From Bacteroidales bacterium UBA3143 (GTDB taxonomy: Bacteria > Bacteroidota > Bacteroidia > Bacteroidales > Dysgonomonadaceae): 48,790 nt of DNA. The notes beneath the pieces were generated by a model, which was given only the letters and a program-made list of their open reading frames with translations, was not told the origin of the DNA and ran no database searches. Of the stretch, positions 18,293 to 26,319 are shown piece after piece. The translations under genes and the position numbers were made by a program. Location of the stretch: positions 1 through 48,790 of the forward strand of contig DEZB01000044.1 of NCBI GenBank assembly GCA_002364735.1, read 5' to 3'. Numbering within the stretch: position 1 is the first letter of the stretch; every line of letters begins with the position of its first letter.

Positions 18293-19747
18293 ATGAAAGA
18301 TTTTAATTGGCTGAAAAGCTTTATAACGCTAACAATAGCTCTATTATTTACCTCAACAGCAGTTTATGCTGGGGGGATATTAACCAACACAAACTTAAGT
18401 GCACGATTTGCACGTTTAATGGCATTAGAGGCTTCAACCAATGCTGATGCAGCTTACTATAATCCCGCAGGGACAATCAAATTATCCGAAGGATTTCACT
18501 TTTCATTCAGCAATCAAAGCGTTTTTCAAGAACGAATCATTACTTCATCTTTCGCCCCAATGACAGGCACAGGCTCTAAAGAGTTTATAGGGAAAGCGTC
18601 TGCCCCCGTAGTACCAAGCTTACAGGGGGTATATAGAAAAGGAAAATGGGCACTTTCTGGAAACCTTGCAGTGATAGGTGGTGGGGGTAAAGCCACATTT
18701 AATGACGGTTTACCCTCATTCGAAGCACCAATTGCGATGCTTGTTCCTTCTGTCACTGGTTTTGGAATGCAAGCATTCCCAAATGCAACGCTTAAATCAA
18801 AAGGTTACTCTATAGATCAATATATGCATGGAGTAAACTATATTTTCGGAGCTCAATTAGGTGCGGCTTATGAGATTAACGAAATGTTTTCTGTATATGG
18901 AGGTTTTCGCTTAAACATTGTTCAGAATGAATACGAAGGTCATCTCACCAATCTAAAATTGGATATCGAGTCACAGGGATTAGCTGGAGCTGGTATACCA
19001 GATCAAAATGGGTTTACAGACCCAACTTACATTCTTGGTATGATACACAGTAATGTAACTGATGCAGACACAAAAAATAGTTTAGCTCTGGCCATGAAGA
19101 CAGCCAGCCCCGAGGGCGCAAACTTAGAAAGCAAACAATCAGGTTGGGGAGTTGCGCCAATCGTGGGGGTTCACTTTTCGCATCAAGGTCTTAATATAGG
19201 AGCAAAATATGAGTTTAAAAATGGATTGGATATAGAAAACAAGACAACTACTGATGACACAGGCATGTTTAAAGATGGTGTAAACACTGCTAACGATACA
19301 CCTGCATTGTTCACCATTGGTGCTTCCTATGATATACTACCAAGTTTAACTGCAAGCGCTGGCTTTCATTATTTCTTTGACAAAGATGCTTCAATGGCCA
19401 ATCACAAACAGAGACACTTGACAGGCAACACAAAAGAATACCTTGCAGGTATCGAATATACCATCAACCCAATGTTCTTAGTTAGCATAGGAGGCCAAAT
19501 TACGCGCTATGGATTGGGCGACGATTTCCAATCTGACCTTAGCTTTTCTGTTAACTCCTACTCACTTGGATTTGGTGGTGCAGTTAATCTATCAAAGAAT
19601 GTGCAACTAAATATTGGATACTTCTTTACGAACTATTCTGATTACAATAAAACGTCAACTGATTATAATGGAACAAAAATAGCAGGCACCGATGTCTTTA
19701 GCCGCACAAACAAAGTATTTGCTGCTGGTATAGATTTCTCATTTTAA
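18293..19747 (+). CDS. OmpP1/FadL-family outer-membrane transporter
   Basis: Predicted beta-barrel for uptake of hydrophobic compounds such as long-chain fatty acids. Residues 1-26 are a signal peptide ending AVYA. The mature N-terminus carries the family NPAG motif (DAAYYNPAG near residue 60). The rest is a series of alternating hydrophobic strands ending in phenylalanine (AAGIDFSF), the usual outer-membrane insertion signature. At 484 residues it is the normal size. It has its own promoter box and a strong terminator (19796-19831), so it is likely monocistronic. The ligand is not deducible. Confidence 0.9.
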   Translation: MKDFNWLKSFITLTIALLFTSTAVYAGGILTNTNLSARFARLMALEASTNADAAYYNPAGTIKLSEGFHFSFSNQSVFQERIITSSFAPMTGTGSKEFIGKASAPVVPSLQGVYRKGKWALSGNLAVIGGGGKATFNDGLPSFEAPIAMLVPSVTGFGMQAFPNATLKSKGYSIDQYMHGVNYIFGAQLGAAYEINEMFSVYGGFRLNIVQNEYEGHLTNLKLDIESQGLAGAGIPDQNGFTDPTYILGMIHSNVTDADTKNSLALAMKTASPEGANLESKQSGWGVAPIVGVHFSHQGLNIGAKYEFKNGLDIENKTTTDDTGMFKDGVNTANDTPALFTIGASYDILPSLTASAGFHYFFDKDASMANHKQRHLTGNTKEYLAGIEYTINPMFLVSIGGQITRYGLGDDFQSDLSFSVNSYSLGFGGAVNLSKNVQLNIGYFFTNYSDYNKTSTDYNGTKIAGTDVFSRTNKVFAAGIDFSF

Positions 19748-19795
19748 GAAAAAGATATTTCGGATAAAACCAAGCTTCAAATTCAAATAAAAACA

Positions 19796-19831
19796 ACCAT
19801 CATTAAGAGTCACTCTTAGTGGTGGTTTTTT
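19796..19831 (+). terminator. Terminator of the FadL-family porin gene
   Basis: The arms ACCATCATTAAGAGT and ACTCTTAGTGGTGGT form a 15-pair stem with two G-U pairs, then five T. It begins 49 bases past the porin stop. Confidence 0.85.
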
Positions 19832-19962
19832 ATTACTGTCACAATAGTTAACATACAAACTCTCATATAACTCAAATAAAAAAACTTCAACAATACACTT
19901 GGAGACTAAATTTCTATTATAAAAACCAGAAAGCACTTAACAATCATTGACCGAACAACTAT

Positions 19963-19970
19963 TATCTTTG
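19963..19970 (+). promoter_or_regulatory. Orphan -7 box (TATCTTTG) upstream of the repeat array
   Basis: Exact TAnnTTTG match about 115 bases before the palindromic array and 750 bases before the SDR start, with no ordinary gene in between. It might drive a transcript across the repeats. Confidence 0.3.
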
Positions 19971-20083
19971 TGTTAGCTCATAACTAAACAGCTAATACCA
20001 TATCATCCTTTATAAAAAAGCAATAAAGGCAACCTAACACACTAAACTTTCGCATTTCCATCAATTCCGTTACACAGATCGCC

Positions 20084-20273
20084 AATTTCACCATCTGTAT
20101 TTCTTCTTCCAGAGACCAATTTACTACGAAACACACATGTATTTCGTTTTCACGTCAACTCAGCAGAAGGAAATACATATGTATTTCGTATTCCCGAGAG
20201 CTCAGGAGAAGGAAGCACATCTGTATTTCGTCCTCCCAAGAAGTACTGAGAACGAAATACACTTGTGTTTTGT
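20084..20273. repeat. 42-bp tandem repeat with 22-bp palindromic core, 4 units plus a degenerate fifth
   Basis: Palindromic cores start at 20126, 20168, 20210 and 20252, exactly 42 bases apart. Each core is 22 bases with 10-base arms, left arm like ACGAAATACA and right arm like TGTATTTCGT. The 20-base spacers are much less conserved. Unit 2 contains an 18-base perfect palindrome (20170-20187). Unit 4 changes both arms but keeps pairing if G-U is allowed. A degenerate copy at 20084-20105 retains only the right half (CATCTGTATTTC). This is not CRISPR: the repeats are self-complementary, degenerate and closely spaced, and no cas genes are present. The role is unknown; candidates are a hairpin-rich RNA, a protein-binding array or a selfish palindrome family. 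Confidence 0.85.
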
Positions 20274-20283
20274 AGTACTGTAA
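20137..20283 (+). other. Small open frame encoding imperfect 14-residue repeats
   Basis: An ATG in the first core opens a 48-residue frame whose product repeats every 14 residues, because 42 bases is 14 codons. The units begin MYFVF, MYFVF, LYFVL and LCFVV and end in EIH, EAH or EIH. The frame stays open upstream without another ATG to about 20038. A second frame is also open through the array, which is expected for a repeat with a period divisible by three. The frame may therefore be a by-product of the DNA repeat. I would not annotate a protein without expression evidence. Confidence 0.2.
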
Positions 20284-20410
20284 CGTAATATATACGAAAC
20301 CTACTTAGCAAATTGAGGAATCGATAGGTGACTTTGAAGATTTCTTTGTTTAATAGTAGTGGTTGACTTCAGATTCATGATAGATTAATAAAGAAATTTA
20401 ATGCACCGTC

Positions 20411-20571
20411 ATCAAATGCTGAAGTATTTAAATGAAATGAGTGCATTATGATTGGTGGTTATGATGTAATCAATGATTTTTACTACGCTATGTTTGGGTG
20501 TGAAGTCAGTGTTTGAACAATTACTTTTACTACTTCTATTCAACCACACTCAAATTATCAAATGCTGATGT
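20411..20571. repeat. Short direct repeat ATCAAATGCTGAWGT, two copies
   Basis: ATCAAATGCTGAAGT at 20411-20425 recurs as ATCAAATGCTGATGT at 20557-20571, with 14 of 15 bases identical. Function unknown; it may be a remnant of a local duplication. Confidence 0.5.
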
Positions 20572-20715
20572 GTTTGCGAAACCACCCTCAATTTACCCCC
20601 CATAACTTCAATTACAAAACTTAGGATAATTCTAAAAAAACATATTTACTATTTGTATTTTTTGTATCTTGTATTTCTAAGTATTTAAACTCAAAACTAT
20701 TAAAAGAATTTTATT

Positions 20716-21603
20716 ATGGCATTAACGAGAAATCAAGTAGTAGTAATAACAGGGGCAGCCGGAGGCATTGGTAGAAGCTGCGTTTATGCAATGAGAGATT
20801 ACAAACTGGTTGTTACCGATTACTCTCAAGAAATTGTTGACAAGTTGGTAATTGAACTAAGAGGTGAAGGCATAGATGCCTTGGGATATGCAGCAGATAT
20901 CACCAACCGAGAGTCTGTTGAAGGTCTCAAAAATCTTGCTTTAAGACAAGGAAATTTTAAGGCTGTTATTCACACTGCTGGGGTTAGTGGAGCAACAAAG
21001 GATATCAAACGATTATTTGACATCAATCTAAGAGCCACGAATATTATAATTGATACTTTCCACGACATTTCCAGAAAGACAGTGTTATAGTGTTGATTGC
21101 CTCTATGATGGGACATGCAATACCACCAAACCCTGAATATGATGATGCCTTGCGTAACCCTAATAGAAAAGATTCATTTTCTATTGTAGAACCATTTGTA
21201 GAGGGCAATTCTGATACTATGTATAATTTTACAAAGCGTGGAGTTTTACTACTTTGCGAAGACAATGTTATGCGTTTCGGAAATATGGGTGCCAGAATTG
21301 TAACAATATCTCCTGGAGTAGTATTTTCGCCAATGGTAAAACAAGCATGGAACGACCATCCAGAAACAAATGGAAGCACAGCGCCGTATGACTCCTGCTG
21401 GTAGATATGGTGTGCCAGAGGACATTGCAGAGGTTGCTAAATTTTTGATAAGTGATGCTGCAGAATTCATTACTGGAACTGACATAATGGTGGACGGTGG
21501 ATTATTTTCGCAAATAATGAAAGCTACTGACAAAAAAGAGCAACCCGCTAAAAAAGAAACAAAGCCAACTACAGAAGATACTAAAAACACAAAATCTAAG
21601 TAA
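20716..21603 (+). pseudogene. SDR-family oxidoreductase interrupted by two frameshifts
   Basis: A short-chain dehydrogenase/reductase whose frame breaks twice. The first part (20716 to about 21070) has the Rossmann motif TGAAGGIG at the N-terminus and ends in an early stop at 21088-21090. Near 21070 the homologous frame shifts, as if one base were lost, and continues as IASMMGHAIPPN with the catalytic Ser, then YNFTK (YxxxK). Near 21370 an extra A in ACAAATGG shifts it back, and it resumes as QRRMTPAGRYGVPEDIA. The two shifts cancel, so the 888-base span is 296 codons. The C-terminus is a Lys/Glu/Thr-rich tail. Either the gene decayed recently or the sequence has errors. NAD(P)-dependent activity is inferred; the substrate is unknown. 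Confidence 0.85.
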
Positions 21604-21627
21604 TTATAACATTGATGTTATAGTCTC

Positions 21628-21660
21628 AAAGCTGTCCTGCTTTTGTGGGGCAGCTTTTTT
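21628..21660 (+). terminator. Terminator downstream of the SDR pseudogene
   Basis: AAAGCTGTCC pairs with GGGGCAGCTTT apart from one mismatch, followed by a T-run, 25 bases past the SDR stop. Its survival suggests that the loss of frame, if real, is recent. Confidence 0.8.
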
Positions 21661-21707
21661 ATGTTTAGATAACTACCTTTGCAGTGTGGTGTAAAATATT
21701 TGATGTT

Positions 21708-21801
21708 TTACAAAGAAGCCTTCATATCTTTACACCACTTTCCCAGCTCTTCTAAGAGTTCTGCTTTAGCCTCCTCCATCAACTCCTTATTTTGTTTTTT
21801 C
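21708..21801 (-). pseudogene. Out-of-frame C-terminal tail of the 21787-22236 gene
   Basis: After the stop of the upstream frame, the next frame encodes a well-formed amphipathic helix (NKELMEEAKAELLEELGKW and on to a stop at 21708). Removing one base from the A6 run at 21795-21800 (minus strand) joins the two frames into a 175-residue protein. The tail has the same charged, helical character as the body, so it is probably the original C-terminus. It is either lost by frameshift, reached by slippage on the A-run, or affected by a sequencing error. Confidence 0.5.
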
Positions 21802-22236
21802 TTTTTGCCAAGGCTTATCTGCAATAGAAAGTTCTTCAAAAGTATCAAACAATCCATATGCTTTATCAAAACCGATGCTGTCATAACTATATTGTTTACT
21901 CTCGGAATAGAAGTCGTATGCGTCAATTGCTTTATAAACAAGCTCTCTTGACCCACTTATTATTTCCTTTTCTCCAGCTAATATTTCATCCACAATTGTT
22001 AGCGCATATTCAATAGCCGCCTCTCTTTTATTTGGAAGAACTATATTTAATTCTTCAAGCGTTAGTTTGAAATAATGTTCAATTAAGGATGGACTTTCAT
22101 CTTTACTAAGACCAGCAAGTATGCAAAGAGAAGGTGATTGTAAACCGTCTTCAAGTACCACAACAGCAAGTTCAGGAAGTTGCTCTGTTGTGATATTTCC
22201 TATTACGTATTTTGCTAATAGCTGTTTGAAGTTCAT
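21787..22236 (-). CDS. Small helical protein of unknown function, possibly frameshifted
   Basis: I do not recognise the family. The product (149 residues from the ATG at 22236; a GTG at 22260 is a less likely start) is acidic and helical with no signal peptide or membrane segment: MNFKQLLAKYVIG at the start, DYFYSES-like aromatic and acidic patches later. Such small acidic cytoplasmic proteins include many toxin-immunity proteins, but no toxin gene is next to it and I do not claim that role. The frame ends WQKEKTK just after a minus-strand run of five A, a G and six A. A coding-like tail continues in another frame to 21708. Its neighbours are a broken SDR gene (convergent) and a polysaccharide lyase gene. 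Confidence 0.65.
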   Translation of the reverse strand: MNFKQLLAKYVIGNITTEQLPELAVVVLEDGLQSPSLCILAGLSKDESPSLIEHYFKLTLEELNIVLPNKREAAIEYALTIVDEILAGEKEIISGSRELVYKAIDAYDFYSESKQYSYDSIGFDKAYGLFDTFEELSIADKPWQKEKTK

Positions 22237-22303
22237 TGCTTTAATCGTTTTAAAAAGCACAATCTGTCAGTACACAATAAACCAGTAGTTAACCTATTTC
22301 CAT

Positions 22304-24475
22304 CTACTCAAAACCATAAGTCCCTTTACCCAATCTCACTTCAATAAAATCAGTTCCTGAATTAATCACTTCTGCTGTAGGTGTAAACTTAACACTGCCC
22401 ATTCCAACACCTGTGAGTTTCACTTTAGCACCTTCACTTATTATCTTACCTTGCGATCCATTTGCATAAACCGTTGCATTTTTGTCAGACTGAAAACCAA
22501 GCTTACCTGAAGTAAATGATATTCCATTTTTCACGAAATAGAAAGACGTGTCGTCACCTATTTTTCTAACTAAGCAAAAATCAGCTTGCACTTTCATCCC
22601 CTCTGAAGAGATTTCTTTGTTTGAGATTGTTTCGAATATATAGTCAGTGGCATTGCCATGAGATATGGTGCAAGCATTAAAATCAGCATTGCCAATTTTT
22701 TTATACTCAGCTTTCGAAACACTTTTACTGAATGGATAAACTATTGTTGTTAGGTTTCGGTTTCCTTTCGCATCAACATCATACACTGCCTCCAACCGAT
22801 TGTGATGTGGATAATCGGGGTAGCGATCTGGAACAGCAGATTGTATTTTTTTGATATTTACAGCTTTCGGGGGTGTAAGGTAATAAAAGCTTGCAGAAAC
22901 ATTTTCAACAGTAGGATAATGATCTATTTTCGCAGTGTATTCAGTTAACGAAGTAACAACATCCACACTTGATTCATTAGCAGGGTGTAAATAGTTATGC
23001 ACTTGATCGCCACCTTTAGCATGCACCTCATCAAAGATGATGAAGTATCCAGGAACATTGGTAGTGCTGTGTACCAAAACTGAATTGCGCAAATGCGAAG
23101 CAGGTGTCATGGATTTTCCTGCTGAACCAATTGCAAAATCAACATCATTAGAAATAAAACCATCCAATATACCATCTCCCAACCGTGATGAATGATTCTG
23201 TCCATTAATAGTTAACGTATTATTAAGAAAGGCAGCACGAACTGGCTCACCCAATCGTCCACCGTTTACCAACAACCGATTGCCCAGACCCGAAAGTGAA
23301 AGTCCATTCACTTCGTTGTGTGTATGCCATTCGTCTTGCGTCTTTATATTATATAGCGTTAATTGCATGCCTTTGGCATCATCTTCTTTGTCACGCAAGA
23401 AAGCTCCACCATTTTCATATAACTTACTGCTTGGAACTTTGGGTGCTGGGAGTGCAGACTTTGGCACAATGTATGTAAGTATATGCCCAATAGGCGATTT
23501 ACCTTCATGCACCCATGCGGCATAGCCTGCAGCTTCAGTATCGAAGTTACCCACGCGCCAATGCAACATAGCATTGCTAACTCCTGCCGTAGGCAGCATA
23601 TCACCAAAAATAACATATTTTTTAGCACAGTTAAGACTTGACCCATAAAGCCAACGTTGAAACTTTATGAGTCTTTCGTTATTATAATACCGTTTGTCTA
23701 TGCCTGTAAACTCAAGTACGTCCATATAACCCGATTTAGCAACAGTAGAATTTCCACCACCTACTCTTTCCCAAGCATAGGTATTGGTTACAGGGCTAAC
23801 TCCATCGGGTGTAATCTGAATCATAATACCGTTATAGTAATCATCATCAGCAGTAGTCCTTTTGCCTTTATAAATATCCCATGTACCATGCGCTCCACGT
23901 CGCGCGTCAGCCCATGAACCTTTGATGGAAACTTTCGAAATTTGAGATGAAAGAACCTTCTCACAAGCAGCAATCTCAGCATCTGTTAAAGCATCATACA
24001 CGATGTCAAGTGCCAAAGTAGCAACAAACAATGCTCCCATGGGAGGCACTACATCACCCCAATCACTACCATCTTCCACTTTCAATAGTGGGTATTGAGT
24101 TTTAATTGCATCACGCACTTGGTGTGCATGCGTTTTCGCATTTGACTCGTCTAAGATATATGCAAGTGCAGCAGCTCCTATATATTCCTGTAATGGAGAA
24201 GGTTCAGATTTTACCGTTTTATAAGAACGTGCAATAGCATCAGCTTTCATCGACTTCCAAGGTTCCTCAGACGCTTTAGAGCGCAAAGCAGGATACATAT
24301 CTTTTGTAACAATCAAGAATGGATGCTTGCTATCTTTAGGCTCCTCTGGTTTCTCATTCGGATCTTTACCTGGATTCGGATCTTTATCATTGTCCAACGG
24401 TGTAGAATCTGAACAAGAGAATAATCCAACTATGATTATTGCAAAAAGAACGGAAAGCACTTTTAAGCTCTTCAT
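22304..24475 (-). CDS. Heparinase II/III-like polysaccharide lyase, lipoprotein
   Basis: Predicted surface or periplasmic lyase that cleaves uronic-acid-containing polysaccharide by beta-elimination. Signal peptide with lipobox GLFSC (Cys21), then a Pro/Asp/Lys-rich linker (22-52) as often seen in surface lipoproteins. An alpha-helical toroid region spans roughly 55-345. The heparinase II/III-like beta domain follows, with DEWHTHNEVNG (381-391, His384 and His386) and LLVNGGRLGE. Total length is 723 residues. It lies 41 bases after the GH20 hexosaminidase gene on the same strand, a probable operon for amino-sugar/uronate polymers such as glycosaminoglycans. Family assignment is from general architecture; PL8, PL12, PL15, PL17 and PL21 relatives cannot be separated by eye. 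Confidence 0.78.
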   Translation of the reverse strand: MKSLKVLSVLFAIIIVGLFSCSDSTPLDNDKDPNPGKDPNEKPEEPKDSKHPFLIVTKDMYPALRSKASEEPWKSMKADAIARSYKTVKSEPSPLQEYIGAAALAYILDESNAKTHAHQVRDAIKTQYPLLKVEDGSDWGDVVPPMGALFVATLALDIVYDALTDAEIAACEKVLSSQISKVSIKGSWADARRGAHGTWDIYKGKRTTADDDYYNGIMIQITPDGVSPVTNTYAWERVGGGNSTVAKSGYMDVLEFTGIDKRYYNNERLIKFQRWLYGSSLNCAKKYVIFGDMLPTAGVSNAMLHWRVGNFDTEAAGYAAWVHEGKSPIGHILTYIVPKSALPAPKVPSSKLYENGGAFLRDKEDDAKGMQLTLYNIKTQDEWHTHNEVNGLSLSGLGNRLLVNGGRLGEPVRAAFLNNTLTINGQNHSSRLGDGILDGFISNDVDFAIGSAGKSMTPASHLRNSVLVHSTTNVPGYFIIFDEVHAKGGDQVHNYLHPANESSVDVVTSLTEYTAKIDHYPTVENVSASFYYLTPPKAVNIKKIQSAVPDRYPDYPHHNRLEAVYDVDAKGNRNLTTIVYPFSKSVSKAEYKKIGNADFNACTISHGNATDYIFETISNKEISSEGMKVQADFCLVRKIGDDTSFYFVKNGISFTSGKLGFQSDKNATVYANGSQGKIISEGAKVKLTGVGMGSVKFTPTAEVINSGTDFIEVRLGKGTYGFE

Positions 24476-24516
24476 TTTTTATTGTGTTAAATAGTTTTTT
24501 AAGAATCTCAAATTCT

Positions 24517-26103
24517 TTACTTCTTATACTTACTAACTGGTTCTGGTGTTAGCTCTGGCTCAAAAGGATTATTGTATCCAATACCCAAAGCATCGAAATA
24601 AGAAAGCATTGGTTTTAGACGTTCTTTAAAATCATCAAAGTTTTTATTCTCTTTATTGGTCCAAGCCGCTTCTGCTAAAGCAGATAAACGCGGATGTGTC
24701 ATATAGTCTAAGCGCTCCACATCGTCAATACGTTCTGTCCATATATTCGCCTGAATTCCTTTTATTAGTTTTTGGTTTTGTGTTAAGTTAAGCAACGTAT
24801 CTGGTGGGAAAGCGTACACCATATCTAAAGGACTGTATGCCCCGCCCCATTTTCTACCGTATTGGTGAGATGCGTCTTGATCGAAATCGTAATAAAGCGG
24901 AATTCTTGGACATAAAACAACGTCGTATCCTCCGTCCAATGCAGCTTGTAGTTTATTTACTTTATCGTGTCTCCACCACATAACCAATGAATTGTCGGCG
25001 GCAAGATTAAGATCAACAATTTCGTCCCAACCAATCACAGTTTTATTAAGCATTCTGATGGAATCGGCCATGCGATGAACAAAATAATGCTCAACAGCTT
25101 TCAAGTCTTCCAGTTTTTCCCTTCTCATCAACTGTCTCACATTCGGATCGGTATTCCATTTTTCGTTACCAAAATGCACCTCATCTCCACCCATATGAAT
25201 GTACTGAGATGGAAAAAGAGTTGTTATCTCTCTGAGAATATCAGTAAGGTAAGCGTAAGTTTCTTCTTTTCCAGGATTGAAAGTAAATTCTGGGTGCGCT
25301 TCAGAACCTCCACCAGAATACTCAGGATAGGCGCGATTGGCAGCTCTGGCATGACCAGGCATATCTATTTCGGGAATAACTTGTATAAATCGCTCGGCAG
25401 CAAACTGCACAATTTCTTTTATCTCATCTTGTGTATAAAATTGAGCAGGAGCATCTGGGTCTAACTCGTTGCCCACTCCACCAATTGTAGCAAGCTTAGG
25501 ATATTTTTTAATTTCTATTCTCCAACCTGGGTCGTCCGTCAAGTGCCAATGAAACACATTCAGCTTCTGCAATGACATCAATTCCAGTAATTCTTTTACT
25601 TTTTCCACTCCGAAGAATGATCGTGACTCATCCAACATCAATCCACGCCATCCAAAGCGAGGTGCATCATCAATTGTGAGAACTGGTAGAACCACTTTCC
25701 CTTTTGCAGAATTAGAGAAAAGCATCAATTGCTTAAGTGTTTGCAACCCATAATAGAGTCCTTTTTCAGATCCAGCTCTAATTACAACTCCTTTTTTAGA
25801 AGTTTCAAGGTAGTATGCTTGGTCATTAGCTCCTGCGGTTGTAAGCTCCAGTTTAATGTTAGCATTCTCATCATTGCCATCACTGAGGGAGATGAGCTCC
25901 GCAACATCTGTTTTAAAGTTTTCGACAAGCAGCAACAAAGATTCAGAATTGTGAGACAGCGTTACATCTCCATTCAATGTGACCGAGCCCTTACCCACTT
26001 CCATATTATTTGGTTGGGGAATAATGGAAATATTTTCATCAGCTTGATTATTAGATGCACATGACATTGCAAAAATCAAAAAGGAGAGAATAATGTATTT
26101 CAT
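24517..26103 (-). CDS. Beta-N-acetylhexosaminidase, GH20, lipoprotein
   Basis: Removes terminal GlcNAc or GalNAc from glycans by substrate-assisted catalysis. Signal peptide with lipobox FAMSC (Cys15). An N-terminal GH20b-like domain covers about 22-145. The catalytic barrel follows, with GWRGLMLDESR (151-161), FHWHLTDDPGWRIEIKKYP (184-202), PEIDMPGHARAA (244-255) and HMGGDEVHFGN with the catalytic Asp307-Glu308. Length is 528 residues. It is first in a likely two-gene operon with the heparinase-like lyase, with a TATCTTTG box 85 bases upstream. The partnership suggests stepwise depolymerisation of host or environmental glycosaminoglycans, which is inference from context. Confidence 0.95.
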   Translation of the reverse strand: MKYIILSFLIFAMSCASNNQADENISIIPQPNNMEVGKGSVTLNGDVTLSHNSESLLLLVENFKTDVAELISLSDGNDENANIKLELTTAGANDQAYYLETSKKGVVIRAGSEKGLYYGLQTLKQLMLFSNSAKGKVVLPVLTIDDAPRFGWRGLMLDESRSFFGVEKVKELLELMSLQKLNVFHWHLTDDPGWRIEIKKYPKLATIGGVGNELDPDAPAQFYTQDEIKEIVQFAAERFIQVIPEIDMPGHARAANRAYPEYSGGGSEAHPEFTFNPGKEETYAYLTDILREITTLFPSQYIHMGGDEVHFGNEKWNTDPNVRQLMRREKLEDLKAVEHYFVHRMADSIRMLNKTVIGWDEIVDLNLAADNSLVMWWRHDKVNKLQAALDGGYDVVLCPRIPLYYDFDQDASHQYGRKWGGAYSPLDMVYAFPPDTLLNLTQNQKLIKGIQANIWTERIDDVERLDYMTHPRLSALAEAAWTNKENKNFDDFKERLKPMLSYFDALGIGYNNPFEPELTPEPVSKYKK

Positions 26104-26188
26104 ATCATTTATATTTTAATATTAGAGAATGATTTTTAGAATTTGAAGAATTAGTACGACAGAGAGCACTAAATTATTTATAATTAAA

Positions 26189-26196
26189 CAAAGATA
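26189..26196 (-). promoter_or_regulatory. Candidate -7 box (TATCTTTG) for the GH20-lyase operon
   Basis: Exact TAnnTTTG match on the minus strand, 85 bases before the GH20 ATG. Confidence 0.45.
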
Positions 26197-26319
26197 CTAA
26201 ATCATCTTAATAAATAGAGTGTTTTGTAATATTTAATAGAAAAATGAACACAACTTTACCTTTAGATATGAAAAAGAAGTGAGGTTATCTAACAATTTGA
26301 CTATCTACATAATTTAAGA

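Larger units (their letters stand above)
19748..20715. other. Long gene-free region with palindromic tandem repeat
   Basis: 968 bases between the porin gene and the broken SDR gene. Contents in order: porin terminator (19796-19831), an orphan plus-strand TATCTTTG box (19963-19970), a 42-bp-period palindromic repeat array (20084-20273), and two copies of ATCAAATGCTGAWGT (20411-20425 and 20557-20571). Apart from the very short repetitive frame described under findings, I see no gene. Confidence 0.7.

Noticed and set aside
20084..20273. CRISPR array
   Set aside because: The regular 42-bp spacing is suggestive, but the repeats are imperfect palindromes that vary between units, the spacers are only 20 bases, and there are no cas genes or leader.
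21787..22236. Immunity protein of a toxin pair
   Set aside because: The small acidic helical look fits, but no toxin, secretion or Rhs-like gene is adjacent and I recognise no immunity family.
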